Origin: Sphingomonas sp. Ag1 | GTDB lineage: Bacteria > Pseudomonadota > Alphaproteobacteria > Sphingomonadales > Sphingomonadaceae | Assembly: GCF_000980895.1 (NCBI RefSeq) | Contig: NZ_LAZX01000093.1 | Span: 124,001-188,000 of the forward strand | Reading direction: 5' to 3' | Length of the DNA: 64,000 nt | Part shown: positions 56,435 to 64,000 of the stretch, piece by piece | How the letters are laid out: the number at the start of each line of letters is the position of its first letter | Position numbering within the stretch: the first letter of the stretch is position 1 | The notes under the pieces: generated by a model | Seen by the model: the letters and a program-made list of their open reading frames with translations, nothing else | The model's database searches: none | What the model was told of the DNA's origin: nothing | Position numbers and translations under genes: made by a program

Positions 56435-57334
56435 CTACCCGTGCGGTGTATCGGGATCGCGCGGGGCCATGACACGGATCGCCCCGGCGGCGATCCGCGC
56501 GCGGACCGGCGTATGCGCCAGCACCTCTCCATCGATCGAGATCGGCAGGCTGGGCCGGGTTTCGATCTTCAGATCCTTGCCGGTGAAGGTGATCGTGTCC
56601 TGATGCCGCGCATCGAGGCCGAAGAAGCTGGCGAACCAGTTCTTCACCAGCGTCCGGCGATAACGGCCAGTGACCGCCTGAACGACGATCTGGCCCGAAT
56701 CGACATGCGCCTCGTCCACCAGCCAGGTGCCGCCATGATAGGGGCCGTTGGATATGCGCACCTCGACCACGCGCATCCGTTTTTCGTCAACGCCATCGTC
56801 GACGGTGAGGATGAAGGGGCGGAATTTCAGATATTGCAGCCCCGCCCAGCCGAGATAGCCGATGCGGCCCATGAACTTCTTCAGATTGTGCGGCACCGTC
56901 TCCGCGATTTGCGGCGACAGGCCCATGGCGGCGCAATTGGCGAAATAATCATTGTCGATCATGCCGAGGTCGATGCGCCGCGGCACGCCGTTCGCCAGCA
57001 CGTCGATTGCCCCGTCGATGTCGAGCGGCAGGCCAAGCGTGCGCGCGAAACTGTTCGCGGTGCCGAGCGGCAGCACACCGAGGATCACGTCCTCCCCCAC
57101 CAGCCGGTCGACTAGCCCGCTGACGGTGCCGTCGCCGCCGCCCAGGATGACGAGATCGGGCTTCTTGGCGAGCGCGGCATCGATCGTCTGTTCGAGTTTG
57201 TCGGGATCCTCCACGGCATGGGCATCGACCGGGAAGGGCAGCACCTCCAGTCGTTTGCAGGCGCGGCGGAACAGCTTCTGCCCCTTGCGCGACTTGGCGT
57301 TGACGATCAGGGCCGCGGACCGGATTTCGCTCAT
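56435..57334 (-). CDS. Diacylglycerol kinase-type lipid kinase (YegS-like)
   Basis: 299 residues from ATG 57334; the open frame extends further but is a shadow of hemB. Catalytic GGGDGTVSGLVDRL at 65-78, with LVILGGGDG as the nucleotide loop, PLGTANSFARTLGLP following it, and the C-terminal SIDGEVLAHTPV typical of DAGK_cat proteins. Phosphorylates a lipid or a sphingoid base; in sphingolipid-making bacteria the latter is conceivable but unproven. Divergent from hemB. Confidence 0.9.
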   Translation of the reverse strand: MSEIRSAALIVNAKSRKGQKLFRRACKRLEVLPFPVDAHAVEDPDKLEQTIDAALAKKPDLVILGGGDGTVSGLVDRLVGEDVILGVLPLGTANSFARTLGLPLDIDGAIDVLANGVPRRIDLGMIDNDYFANCAAMGLSPQIAETVPHNLKKFMGRIGYLGWAGLQYLKFRPFILTVDDGVDEKRMRVVEVRISNGPYHGGTWLVDEAHVDSGQIVVQAVTGRYRRTLVKNWFASFFGLDARHQDTITFTGKDLKIETRPSLPISIDGEVLAHTPVRARIAAGAIRVMAPRDPDTPHG

Positions 57335-57406
57335 GACGCCGCAACGCACGAGGCGCGGTTTCGCCCCCGTAACGCTTGCGTGGCCGCGCGACGCGGCGCA
57401 CATGCC

Positions 57407-58405
57407 ATGGCCATGAGTGCATCCTTTCCCGCCATTCGCCTTCGCCGTACCCGCGCCGCGGACTGGAGCCGCCGGCTGCATCGCGAGACGATGCTGACCC
57501 CGGCCGACCTGATCTGGCCGCTGTTCATCGCTGACGGGGGAGGCGTGGAGGAGCCGATCGCGAGCCTGCCGGGCGTGTCGCGCTGGTCGGTCGACCGGAT
57601 CGTCGAGCGCGCGCGCGAGGCACAGGCGCTGGGCATTCCCTGCCTTGCCCTGTTCCCCAACACGCCGGGCCATCTGCGCAGCGAGGACGGGCGCGAGGCG
57701 CTCAATCCCGACAACCTCATGTGCCGCGCGATCCGTGCGGTGAAGGATGCGGTGCCCGATATCGGCATCCTGACCGACGTCGCGCTCGACCCCTATACCG
57801 CGCACGGGCATGACGGGCTGGTCGATGAGGCGGGCTATGTGCTGAACGATGCGACGGTCGAACTGCTCGTCGGCCAGTCGCTGAACCAGGCGGCGGCGGG
57901 GGCGGATATCATCGCACCGTCGGACATGATGGACGGCCGCATCGGCACGATCCGCACCGCGCTGGAGGCGACCGGGCATGCCAACGTCCAGATCATGGCC
58001 TATGCCGCTAAATATGCCAGCGCCTTCTACGGCCCGTTCCGCGATGCGGTGGGCAGCCGCGGGCTGCTGAAGGGCGACAAGAAGACGTATCAGATGGATT
58101 ATGGCAACGCGGAGGAAGCGCTGCGCGAGGTGGCGTTGGACCTCGCGGAGGGCGCGGACAGCGTGATGGTGAAGCCGGGGCTGCCGTATCTCGACATTGC
58201 GCGCCGCGTGAAGGAGCGGTTCGAGGTGCCGGTGTTCGCATATCAGGTGTCGGGCGAATATGCGATGATCGAGGCGGCGGTCGCGGCCGGCGCGGCGGAT
58301 CGCGACGCGATGGTGATCGAGACGCTGACCGCGTTCAAGCGCGCCGGCTGTTCGGGCGTGCTGACCTATCACGCCGTCCATGCCGCGAGGCTGCTGACCG
58401 CGTGA
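57407..58405 (+). CDS. hemB: Delta-aminolevulinic acid dehydratase (porphobilinogen synthase)
   Basis: 332 residues from ATG 57407 (57413 also possible). Active-site lysines Lys202 (MAYAAKYAS) and Lys256 (SVMVKPGLPYLD) form the Schiff bases. The metal-binding stretch reads DVALDPYTAHGHDG, with Asp instead of Cys, so it is the Mg2+-type rather than the zinc enzyme. Condenses two 5-aminolevulinate molecules to porphobilinogen for haem. Its TGA overlaps the GNAT gene's GTG. Confidence 0.97.
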   Translation: MAMSASFPAIRLRRTRAADWSRRLHRETMLTPADLIWPLFIADGGGVEEPIASLPGVSRWSVDRIVERAREAQALGIPCLALFPNTPGHLRSEDGREALNPDNLMCRAIRAVKDAVPDIGILTDVALDPYTAHGHDGLVDEAGYVLNDATVELLVGQSLNQAAAGADIIAPSDMMDGRIGTIRTALEATGHANVQIMAYAAKYASAFYGPFRDAVGSRGLLKGDKKTYQMDYGNAEEALREVALDLAEGADSVMVKPGLPYLDIARRVKERFEVPVFAYQVSGEYAMIEAAVAAGAADRDAMVIETLTAFKRAGCSGVLTYHAVHAARLLTA

Positions 58406-58923
58406 TCGAGACCGACCGCCTGATCCTGCGCGTGCCGGAGGCGCGCGACCGCGCGCCGCTGCATGCGATGTGGGCGGACCCGGCGGTTATGGCGGATCTC
58501 GGCCCGGTGAAGGACGCGGCGGCGAGCGATATGGCGTTGCAGCGGCACGCGAGCTACGCGCCGCTCGGCTTTCGCGCGGTTGTGGAGCGCGGGAGTGGTG
58601 AGACGATCGGATTTTGCGGGCTGAAGCCCGGCGCGCCCGATACGCCGATCGCGGGGATGCTGGAGATCGGCTGGATGCTGGCGACCCCCTGGTGGGGCGC
58701 GGGCTATGCGCGCGAGGCGGCGGGCGCGATCATCGCCTGGGGCTGGCAAGCGCGGCACGAGGATGCGATCGTCGCGATCACCGCGCGGCAGAACGGGCGG
58801 AGCCGGGCGCTGATGGAGCGGCTGGGCATGGCGCACGACCCAGCGCTCGATTTCGATCACCCGCTGTTCGACGCTGAAGACCCGCGGCGCGACACGGTGA
58901 CCTACCAGATCGTGCGCCCGTGA
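58402..58923 (+). CDS. GNAT family N-acetyltransferase (RimJ/RimL-like)
   Basis: 173 residues, beginning at a GTG that overlaps the hemB stop (GTGA). Acetyltransferase motifs: starts IETDRLILRVPEARD, then IGFCGLKPG, LEIGWMLATPWWGAGYAREAA with the acetyl-CoA loop, and NGRSRALMERLGM. Acceptor unknown. The tight overlap suggests co-expression with hemB by chance of packing rather than function. Confidence 0.88.
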   Translation: MIETDRLILRVPEARDRAPLHAMWADPAVMADLGPVKDAAASDMALQRHASYAPLGFRAVVERGSGETIGFCGLKPGAPDTPIAGMLEIGWMLATPWWGAGYAREAAGAIIAWGWQARHEDAIVAITARQNGRSRALMERLGMAHDPALDFDHPLFDAEDPRRDTVTYQIVRP

Positions 58924-58944
58924 TCGCGACCGGGCGCCCGGCGC

Positions 58945-61131
58945 ATGGCTGAGCCGCAGCGCGCAGGCCGTGCGCTTTACGTCCTGACGATCCTGGCGGG
59001 ATCGTTCCTGTTGTTCCTGGTCCAGCCGATGGTGGCGCGGATCGCGCTGCCGCGGCTGGGCGGCGCGCCGGCGGTGTGGAACTCGGCGATGCTGGTGTAC
59101 CAGGCGCTGCTGCTCGCCGGCTATGGCTATGCCCATGCGCTGGACCGGTTGCCGGTGCGGCGGCAGGCGGCGGTGCACCTGGGGCTGCTGGCGATCGCCA
59201 GCCTGTGGCTGCCGATCGGGGTGCTCGGCTGGACGCTGCCGAGCGGGACGGCGCCCGAATTGTGGGTGCCTTGGCTGCTCGCCGCGTCCATCGGGCCATT
59301 GTTTGTCGCGGTGTCGGCGCAGGCGCCGCTGATCCAGCGCTGGTTCGCCGCGGCGCGGCCGGGGCAGGACCCCTATCGGCTGTATGCCGCGTCGAACCTT
59401 GGCAGCTTTGCCGGGCTGCTTGCCTATCCGTTGCTGGTCGAGCCGCTGGTGTCGGTGGCCGGGCAAAGGTGGCTGTGGACGGGCGGGTATTTGCTGCTGA
59501 TCGCGCTGGTCGCCGCGATTGCGTGGCGGCTACCCAACGCGGCGGTGCAGCGTGCAGAGCCCGTCGCCGAAGATACGCCGCCGGGCTGGCGGCGGATCGC
59601 GATGTGGATCGCACTGGCGCTGGTCCCGTCGGGGCTGATGCTGGCGACGTCGACCTATATCACCACCGACATCGTCGCCATGCCGCTGCTGTGGGTGCTG
59701 CCGCTGGGGCTGTACCTCCTCAGCTTCAGCATCGCCTTTGCCGACCGGCGCGCGCCGGCCGATTTCATCACGAGCGTGGCGCCGATCACCATCATCCTGT
59801 TCGGCGGGGTGATGATCGGCGGGTTCACGCTGGAGCCCGCGCTGGGGCTGCTGCTGGCGCTGGCGCTGCTGTTCATGGTCGCGGTGGCGCTGCATACCGC
59901 GATGTACCGGTTGCGCCCCGCGCCGCAGCGGCTGACCGGTTTCTACCTTGCCATGTCGGTCGGCGGGGCGCTGGGCGGGCTGTTCGCCGGGCTGATCGCG
60001 CCGGGACTGTTCGACTGGACGTGGGAATATCCGCTGCTGATCCTGGCGGCGGGCGCGCTGGTGCCGCAATCGATCCTGCTGCCGCCGCTCCGGGCGCTGT
60101 GGCGGCGGGGCCGGGGCATTCCCGCGCTGGCCGTGGTGGGCGCGATCTGCGCGCTGCTGCTGATGCTGCGCCAATGGGGGCCGGCGGCGTGGTTTGGTGA
60201 GGATAGCCCGGGGCTGATCTTTGCGGTGATCGCGGTGGTGGGGCTGGCCTCGATCGGCGTTCGCGCGGCCTATGTCACGGTGCTGGCGGTATCGCTGCTG
60301 CTGTTCGGCGGGATCAACGCGCTGCGCATCACCGCGGCGGGCGACATCCGCACGCGCAGCTATTTCGGTGTTTATACTTTGTCCGAGCGGGCCGATGAGC
60401 GCACGCTGGCGCATGGCACGACGCTGCACGGCGTCCAGCTGCTGGGATCACCCGAGCGCGAGCAGCAGCCGACGACCTATTATACGCCGTCGTCGGGCGT
60501 CGGCCGCGCGCTGACCATTGCGCCGGCGCTGTACGGACCGGAGGGGCGGATCGGCGTGGTCGGGCTGGGGACGGGGACGCTCGCCTGCTATGCGCTGCCG
60601 ACGCAATATTGGACGTTCTTCGAAATCGATCCGGTGGTGGCGGAGCTGGCCCGGACGCGTTTCTCGTTCCTGCGCACCTGTACGCCCGACGCGCAGACGG
60701 TGATCGGGGATGCACGCGTGTCGATCGCGGCGGCGAGGCCGCAATCGTTCGACCTCCTCGCGCTCGACGCCTTTTCGTCGGATGCGGTGCCGATCCACCT
60801 GCTGACGCGCGAAGCCTTTGCCGATTACGGCCGCGCGCTGCAGCCCAAGGGGTTGCTGCTGGTGCATATCTCCAACCGCTACATGGACCTGACGCCGATC
60901 GTCGCGGCGGCGGCGCGGGCGGGCGAATGGCAGGCGATCGAGCTGATGGACCGGCCGCCGCTGAACGAGGATGGCGCATCGCTGTCGCATTGGATCGCGC
61001 TGTCGCGTGATCCCGGCGTGATCGACGCGCTGAAGGGCTATGGCACTGGGTGGGTGGCGATCGATCAGGCCGGGGCGGGCGCGGGCTGGACCGACGATTA
61101 TGCGTCGATCCTGCCGCTGCTTCATCCCTGA
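58945..61131 (+). CDS. Fused membrane / spermidine synthase-like methyltransferase-fold protein
   Basis: 728 residues. Residues about 10-460 contain roughly twelve to fourteen TM helices. Residues about 490-728 form a spermidine-synthase-like domain: GVVGLGTGTLACYALP (nucleotide/SAM loop), EIDPVVAELAR, VIGDARVSIA, and LDAFSSDAVPIHLLT where a catalytic Asp is expected. Such fused proteins occur widely but their products are uncertain; a membrane-embedded aminopropyl- or carboxypropyl-type transferase is an inference. Follows the GNAT gene by 21 bp. Confidence 0.85.
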   Translation: MAEPQRAGRALYVLTILAGSFLLFLVQPMVARIALPRLGGAPAVWNSAMLVYQALLLAGYGYAHALDRLPVRRQAAVHLGLLAIASLWLPIGVLGWTLPSGTAPELWVPWLLAASIGPLFVAVSAQAPLIQRWFAAARPGQDPYRLYAASNLGSFAGLLAYPLLVEPLVSVAGQRWLWTGGYLLLIALVAAIAWRLPNAAVQRAEPVAEDTPPGWRRIAMWIALALVPSGLMLATSTYITTDIVAMPLLWVLPLGLYLLSFSIAFADRRAPADFITSVAPITIILFGGVMIGGFTLEPALGLLLALALLFMVAVALHTAMYRLRPAPQRLTGFYLAMSVGGALGGLFAGLIAPGLFDWTWEYPLLILAAGALVPQSILLPPLRALWRRGRGIPALAVVGAICALLLMLRQWGPAAWFGEDSPGLIFAVIAVVGLASIGVRAAYVTVLAVSLLLFGGINALRITAAGDIRTRSYFGVYTLSERADERTLAHGTTLHGVQLLGSPEREQQPTTYYTPSSGVGRALTIAPALYGPEGRIGVVGLGTGTLACYALPTQYWTFFEIDPVVAELARTRFSFLRTCTPDAQTVIGDARVSIAAARPQSFDLLALDAFSSDAVPIHLLTREAFADYGRALQPKGLLLVHISNRYMDLTPIVAAAARAGEWQAIELMDRPPLNEDGASLSHWIALSRDPGVIDALKGYGTGWVAIDQAGAGAGWTDDYASILPLLHP

Positions 61132-61150
61132 GGGCGGGACGGGTCGCGGC

Positions 61151-61366
61151 TCACTCGGCGCTGCGTTCAACCGAATCGAGGATGCGCGCGCCGGCCATGA
61201 AGACGGCGATCGGGCAGACCGAGAAGAGCAGCCAGCCGGCGGGGCCGGGATAATCCTGAAGATAGTGAACGCCGCGTTCGGTTGCGCCAAGGCCGAGGCC
61301 GTAGATGACGACGAAAGCTTCGAACTTGGTCTTGATCGTGAAGAGGCGAGCGAGACGAGCGAACAT
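61151..61366 (-). CDS. Small conserved two-TM membrane protein
   Basis: 71 residues. Cytoplasmic basic N-terminus (MFARLARLFTIKTKFEAF), two hydrophobic segments (AFVVIYGLGLGATERG and AGWLLFSVCPIAVFMAGA) and a short acidic tail. No known function. A perfect CtrA-type box lies about 65 bp upstream, suggesting cell-cycle control. Confidence 0.7.
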   Translation of the reverse strand: MFARLARLFTIKTKFEAFVVIYGLGLGATERGVHYLQDYPGPAGWLLFSVCPIAVFMAGARILDSVERSAE

Positions 61367-61431
61367 GCTGAAACATCAGCAAGTTTCGGACCAGCGGCGC
61401 AAATCCGCCATTTATGCACGTCGGCCAAGAG

Positions 61432-61447
61432 TTAACTGTCAATTAAC
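61432..61447 (-). promoter_or_regulatory. CtrA-type box TTAA-N7-TTAAC
   Basis: Plus strand reads TTAA-CTGTCAA-TTAAC, a perfect match to the alphaproteobacterial CtrA consensus TTAA-N7-TTAA(C). It is near-palindromic and matches on the minus strand as well. It overlaps the end of astB and lies 66 bp upstream of the small membrane protein start, a plausible promoter location for that gene. Confidence 0.55.
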
Positions 61448-62685
61448 CTTACAAGATCGAGTGCCTCGTGCAGCGCGCGGTGGGCCGTTTCCACCTGAGC
61501 AAGCAACGCCGGATCGCCGATCCGGTCGAAGGCGATTTCCTCCGGCCAGTGCGCGGCGATCACATCGGCGATGGAATCGAGCTTTGCCGCATCGACCAGG
61601 AAGCGCAGATCGACCGTCGCGGGATCGCACACCACGCGTAGCCGCAAGCAGGCGGGGCCGCCGCCATTCGCCATGGACTCGCGCACGTCGACCACCTCCG
61701 CCGCGCGGATCGGGCCGTTGCTGGCGAGATGATCCTGCAGCCATGACCAGACGGGGGCGCTGTCACGCGCCTCGCCGGGGACGATCAGCGTCTGTCCGCT
61801 GCCGGGCACGGTGACGAGCTGGGCGTTGAAGAGGTAGGACTGGATCGCCTCTGCGAGGCTGACCTGTGCCGCGGGCACCTCGACGATCTCTACCTCGGGC
61901 AGGAGGCGGCGAAGGTCCGCGTAGAAGGCCGCGGGGTCAGCGAAGGCGTGTTCGTGGGTGAAGAGCGTGCGTTCGTTGGCGACGGCGACCACGTCATTGT
62001 GGAAGGCGCCGGCAGCGATGGCCGCCTCCGACTGCTGCACGTACAGGGTGCGCGCGGGATCGAGACCGTGGCCGCGGGCAATCGCCTCGCTCGCCTCACG
62101 ATTCTGGCGGGCGGGGAAGGGGCCGCCGCTTTCGCCATAGACGAAGACCTCGACGCCCGGCGCATCATGCGCGGCGCATAGCCGCATGTGATTGGCCGCG
62201 CCCTCGTCACCGAACGGGGCGGGGATCGGCGGATGAACGACGAAGGCGCTGTCGGCGAAGGCGAGGCGAAGCTGGGCCAGCGTCACCGGCCATTCGTGGC
62301 TGCGATGCGGCATGGTGACGAGGTTGGCGACGGTGAGGTGGCAGCGGCGATCGGCGCAATCGGCGGCGGGGGAGACGGTGGCGGCGTTGGCCGCCCACAT
62401 CGGCGAGGCGGAAAAGGCCCGCGCCTGAAGATGCGGGCGCGCGGTGGCATAATCGCTGTTCAGCGCGGCGAGCCAGCGGTGGTCGGGGCGGGGATGGGGG
62501 AGAAGGACGCCCTGCGTCAGCCCGAGCGCCAGGTTGCGGCGCATCTTCTCGATCCCCTGCAGCGCGGCGGCACGGGGATGCGAGGTCGCGCCGGCATTGC
62601 GCGCGGCGGCGAGGTTGCCGGGGCTGAGCCCGGCATAATTGTGGCTGGGACCGACGATGCCGTCGAAGTTGATCTCCTGAATCAT
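61432..62685 (-). CDS. astB: N-succinylarginine dihydrolase
   Basis: 417 residues. N-terminal QEINFDGIVGPSHNYAGLSPGN, then NMRLCAAHD-type and GGPACLRLRVV segments near the C-terminus (SMANGGGPACLRLRVV), typical of AstB. Converts N2-succinylarginine to N2-succinylornithine, CO2 and two ammonia, the second step of arginine succinyltransferase degradation. 27 bp downstream of astA, same strand. Confidence 0.95.
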   Translation of the reverse strand: MIQEINFDGIVGPSHNYAGLSPGNLAAARNAGATSHPRAAALQGIEKMRRNLALGLTQGVLLPHPRPDHRWLAALNSDYATARPHLQARAFSASPMWAANAATVSPAADCADRRCHLTVANLVTMPHRSHEWPVTLAQLRLAFADSAFVVHPPIPAPFGDEGAANHMRLCAAHDAPGVEVFVYGESGGPFPARQNREASEAIARGHGLDPARTLYVQQSEAAIAAGAFHNDVVAVANERTLFTHEHAFADPAAFYADLRRLLPEVEIVEVPAAQVSLAEAIQSYLFNAQLVTVPGSGQTLIVPGEARDSAPVWSWLQDHLASNGPIRAAEVVDVRESMANGGGPACLRLRVVCDPATVDLRFLVDAAKLDSIADVIAAHWPEEIAFDRIGDPALLAQVETAHRALHEALDLVRLIDS

Positions 62686-62712
62686 GCGCCGCGTTCCTCT
62701 CGCCAGATGGGT

Positions 62713-63729
62713 TCAGATCCGTTCGACGTGCAGGACCTTGTCGCCGTCCTGCGCGTGGATCGCGGCGGCGCAGGCCGGATCGAGGGCAACGCCCGCGTCC
62801 TGCGGCGCCACCGTGCCGAAGGCGCAGCGGAAATCGGACAGGCGGCCATGCGCCACCAGCGATTCGATGCCGGCATCGGCGTTGGCGGCAATGACGGCCG
62901 CTTCCTTTGCCTCACGGACCGAGCGCACGGCATCGATCCGCGCGGTCATGGTCGGGCCGCCATCAAAGATGTCGATATATTTTTCGAAGGCGAACCCTTC
63001 GTTTTCCAGCATCCGCATCGCGGCGCGGCCTGAGGGGTGGGGCATGCCGATCGCGGCGCGCGCGCTTTCGGACAGCATCGCGGTATAGATCGGATGCTTG
63101 GGCATCAGATCGGCGATGAACTGGTGGCCGTTGATGGCATTGAAGGCGTCCGCCTCCTGGAAGTTCATGCCGAAGAAGCGCCCGGCGAGGCCGTCCCAGA
63201 AGGGCGAGCCGCCCGCTTCGTCGATCACGCCGCGAAGCTCCGCCAGCACGCGATCGCCGAAGCGCGCGCGATGCGCACGAATGAAGAGGTAGCGGCTGCG
63301 CGCGAGCAGCAGGCCGAGCCCGCCGGCGCGCTCCCCCGGGTGGAGGAACAGGCCGCCGACCTCGCTCGACCCCTCCAGATCGGTGGTCAGCGACAGCATC
63401 TCCGCGCGGAAGGTGCGGTCGAGTTCGCGGCTGTGCTGGGTCAGCGTGCTGATGCGGTAGCTGTAGAAGGGGTGTTTCTGGCCAACCTGGGTGAAGATCT
63501 GGCAGGTACCGCGCACGTCGCCGGTGGCGGTGTTTTCGAGGATGAGGACGAACAGTTCATCCTCCACGCTCGGCTCATCACGGGCAAAGGCGGCGTGGCT
63601 GCGATCGAGCTTCGCCTTCAGCGCGCGGCGGTCGGGGGGGAGATTGGTGAATCCGCCGCCGGTCAGCTTTGCCATCTCATAGAGATGCGCAAGATCTTCA
63701 TCACGTGCCGCCCGGACAACAAATGTCAC
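62713..63729 (-). CDS. astA: Arginine N-succinyltransferase
   Basis: 338 residues from a GTG overlapping the upstream stop (GTGA). Conserved stretches: DLAHLYEMAKLTGGGFTNLP, DLEGSSEVGGLFLHPGERA, FFGMNFQEADAFNAINGHQF and IADLMPKHPIYTAML. Transfers succinyl from succinyl-CoA to arginine, starting the AST pathway. Forms one unit with the upstream hydrolase and astB; astC, astD and astE are not in the window. Confidence 0.96.
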   Translation of the reverse strand: MTFVVRAARDEDLAHLYEMAKLTGGGFTNLPPDRRALKAKLDRSHAAFARDEPSVEDELFVLILENTATGDVRGTCQIFTQVGQKHPFYSYRISTLTQHSRELDRTFRAEMLSLTTDLEGSSEVGGLFLHPGERAGGLGLLLARSRYLFIRAHRARFGDRVLAELRGVIDEAGGSPFWDGLAGRFFGMNFQEADAFNAINGHQFIADLMPKHPIYTAMLSESARAAIGMPHPSGRAAMRMLENEGFAFEKYIDIFDGGPTMTARIDAVRSVREAKEAAVIAANADAGIESLVAHGRLSDFRCAFGTVAPQDAGVALDPACAAAIHAQDGDKVLHVERI

Positions 63730-64000
63730 AAACCCTCCTCAGCCAGTCGCAAGATGGTGACCGCCGACAGCGCGGCGCGTTCGGCCAGGCTATCGACGAT
63801 CAGGAATTCCTCAGGTGAATGGATCCCGCCGCCGCGCACCCCCATCGTGTCGATGACCGGCGTGCCGACCGCGGCGATATTGTTGCCGTCGCACACCCCG
63901 CCGGTGTCGCGCCAGGCGATCGACAGGTCGAGATCGGCGCCGGTGCGGCGCACCAGATCGAACAGGCGCGCCGCCTGCGCGTCGATCGGCTTGGGCGGGC
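63726..64000 (-). CDS. M20-like hydrolase (N-terminal part cut off by window edge)
   Basis: The last about 90 residues are visible, open to the right edge. They contain CDGNNIAAVGTPVIDTMG and GGIHSPEEFLIVDSLAERA, where the His-Ser-x-Glu-Glu segment fits the zinc-binding C-terminal portion of M20 peptidases. Its TGA overlaps the astA GTG, so it belongs to the arginine unit and might act on a succinylated intermediate in place of AstE (M14), which is inference. Confidence 0.75.
   Translation of the reverse strand, partial: PPKPIDAQAARLFDLVRRTGADLDLSIAWRDTGGVCDGNNIAAVGTPVIDTMGVRGGGIHSPEEFLIVDSLAERAALSAVTILRLAEEGL

Overview
The window is about 64 kb of GC-rich bacterial chromosome and looks like an alphaproteobacterium of the Sphingomonas type. 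This assignment is an inference from family content: a GDH180-class NAD-glutamate dehydrogenase, a PAS_5-type protein, a sphingomonad-like TonB-dependent receptor, a TorF-type porin, a CtrA-like box and an hflK-hflC-degP order. No rRNA, CRISPR array, complete insertion sequence, integrase or phage module was seen. Coding density is high and most genes are ordinary chromosomal housekeeping and metabolism.

Layout. 1-5.6 kb: a cut-off TetR regulator, then an amino-sugar catabolism unit (a single protein joining CutC to a glucosamine-6-phosphate deaminase-type SIS protein, then nagA) and an exported S9 peptidase. 5.6-8.5 kb: small envelope proteins and an L,D-transpeptidase. 8.5-18.2 kb: a nitrogen/urea island with HupE/UreJ nickel permease, two tandem FluC/CrcB fluoride channel halves, ureABCEFGD, a UT-type urea transporter and an Amt ammonium transporter. 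18.3-24.4 kb: an anion permease, a FUSC-type transporter and a TonB-dependent receptor. 24.7-30.5 kb: tRNA-Thr(CGU), a PAS protein and NAD-glutamate dehydrogenase. 30.6-36.0 kb (minus strand): CoA-transferase subunit A, an e(P4)-like phosphatase, CoA-transferase subunit B, leuC, an unlisted micro-ORF, leuD and a quinone reductase. 36.2-43.4 kb: HAD hydrolase, M20 peptidase, porin, nitronate monooxygenase, GGDEF protein, CinA-like protein and methionine aminopeptidase. 43.6-47.9 kb: quinohaemoprotein alcohol dehydrogenase and glnB-glnA behind a sigma-54-like promoter. 47.9-54.3 kb: HerA-like ATPase, degP-hflC-hflK and divergent mrp. 54.4-61.4 kb: CoA-binding protein, MATE exporter, lipid kinase, hemB, GNAT and a membrane/spermidine-synthase fusion. 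61.4-64 kb: astB, astA and a cut-off M20-like hydrolase.

How it fits together. Nitrogen is the main theme: urea uptake, nickel supply, urease, ammonium uptake, glutamine synthetase with its PII regulator, glutamate dehydrogenase and arginine succinyltransferase genes all lie within about 55 kb. The urease gene order (A-B-C-E-F-G-D followed by a urea transporter) and a Cys-His-Asn motif in UreC match what I recall of the Yersinia-type operon rather than the usual alphaproteobacterial ureD-first order.

The observations I think most deserve a second look are the CutC-SIS fusion, the fluoride channel pair in the urease island, the phosphatase placed between two CoA-transferase subunits with overlapping codons, the micro-ORF between leuC and leuD, and the nested hairpins in the urease leader. 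I did not find a clearly new defence or mobile system.
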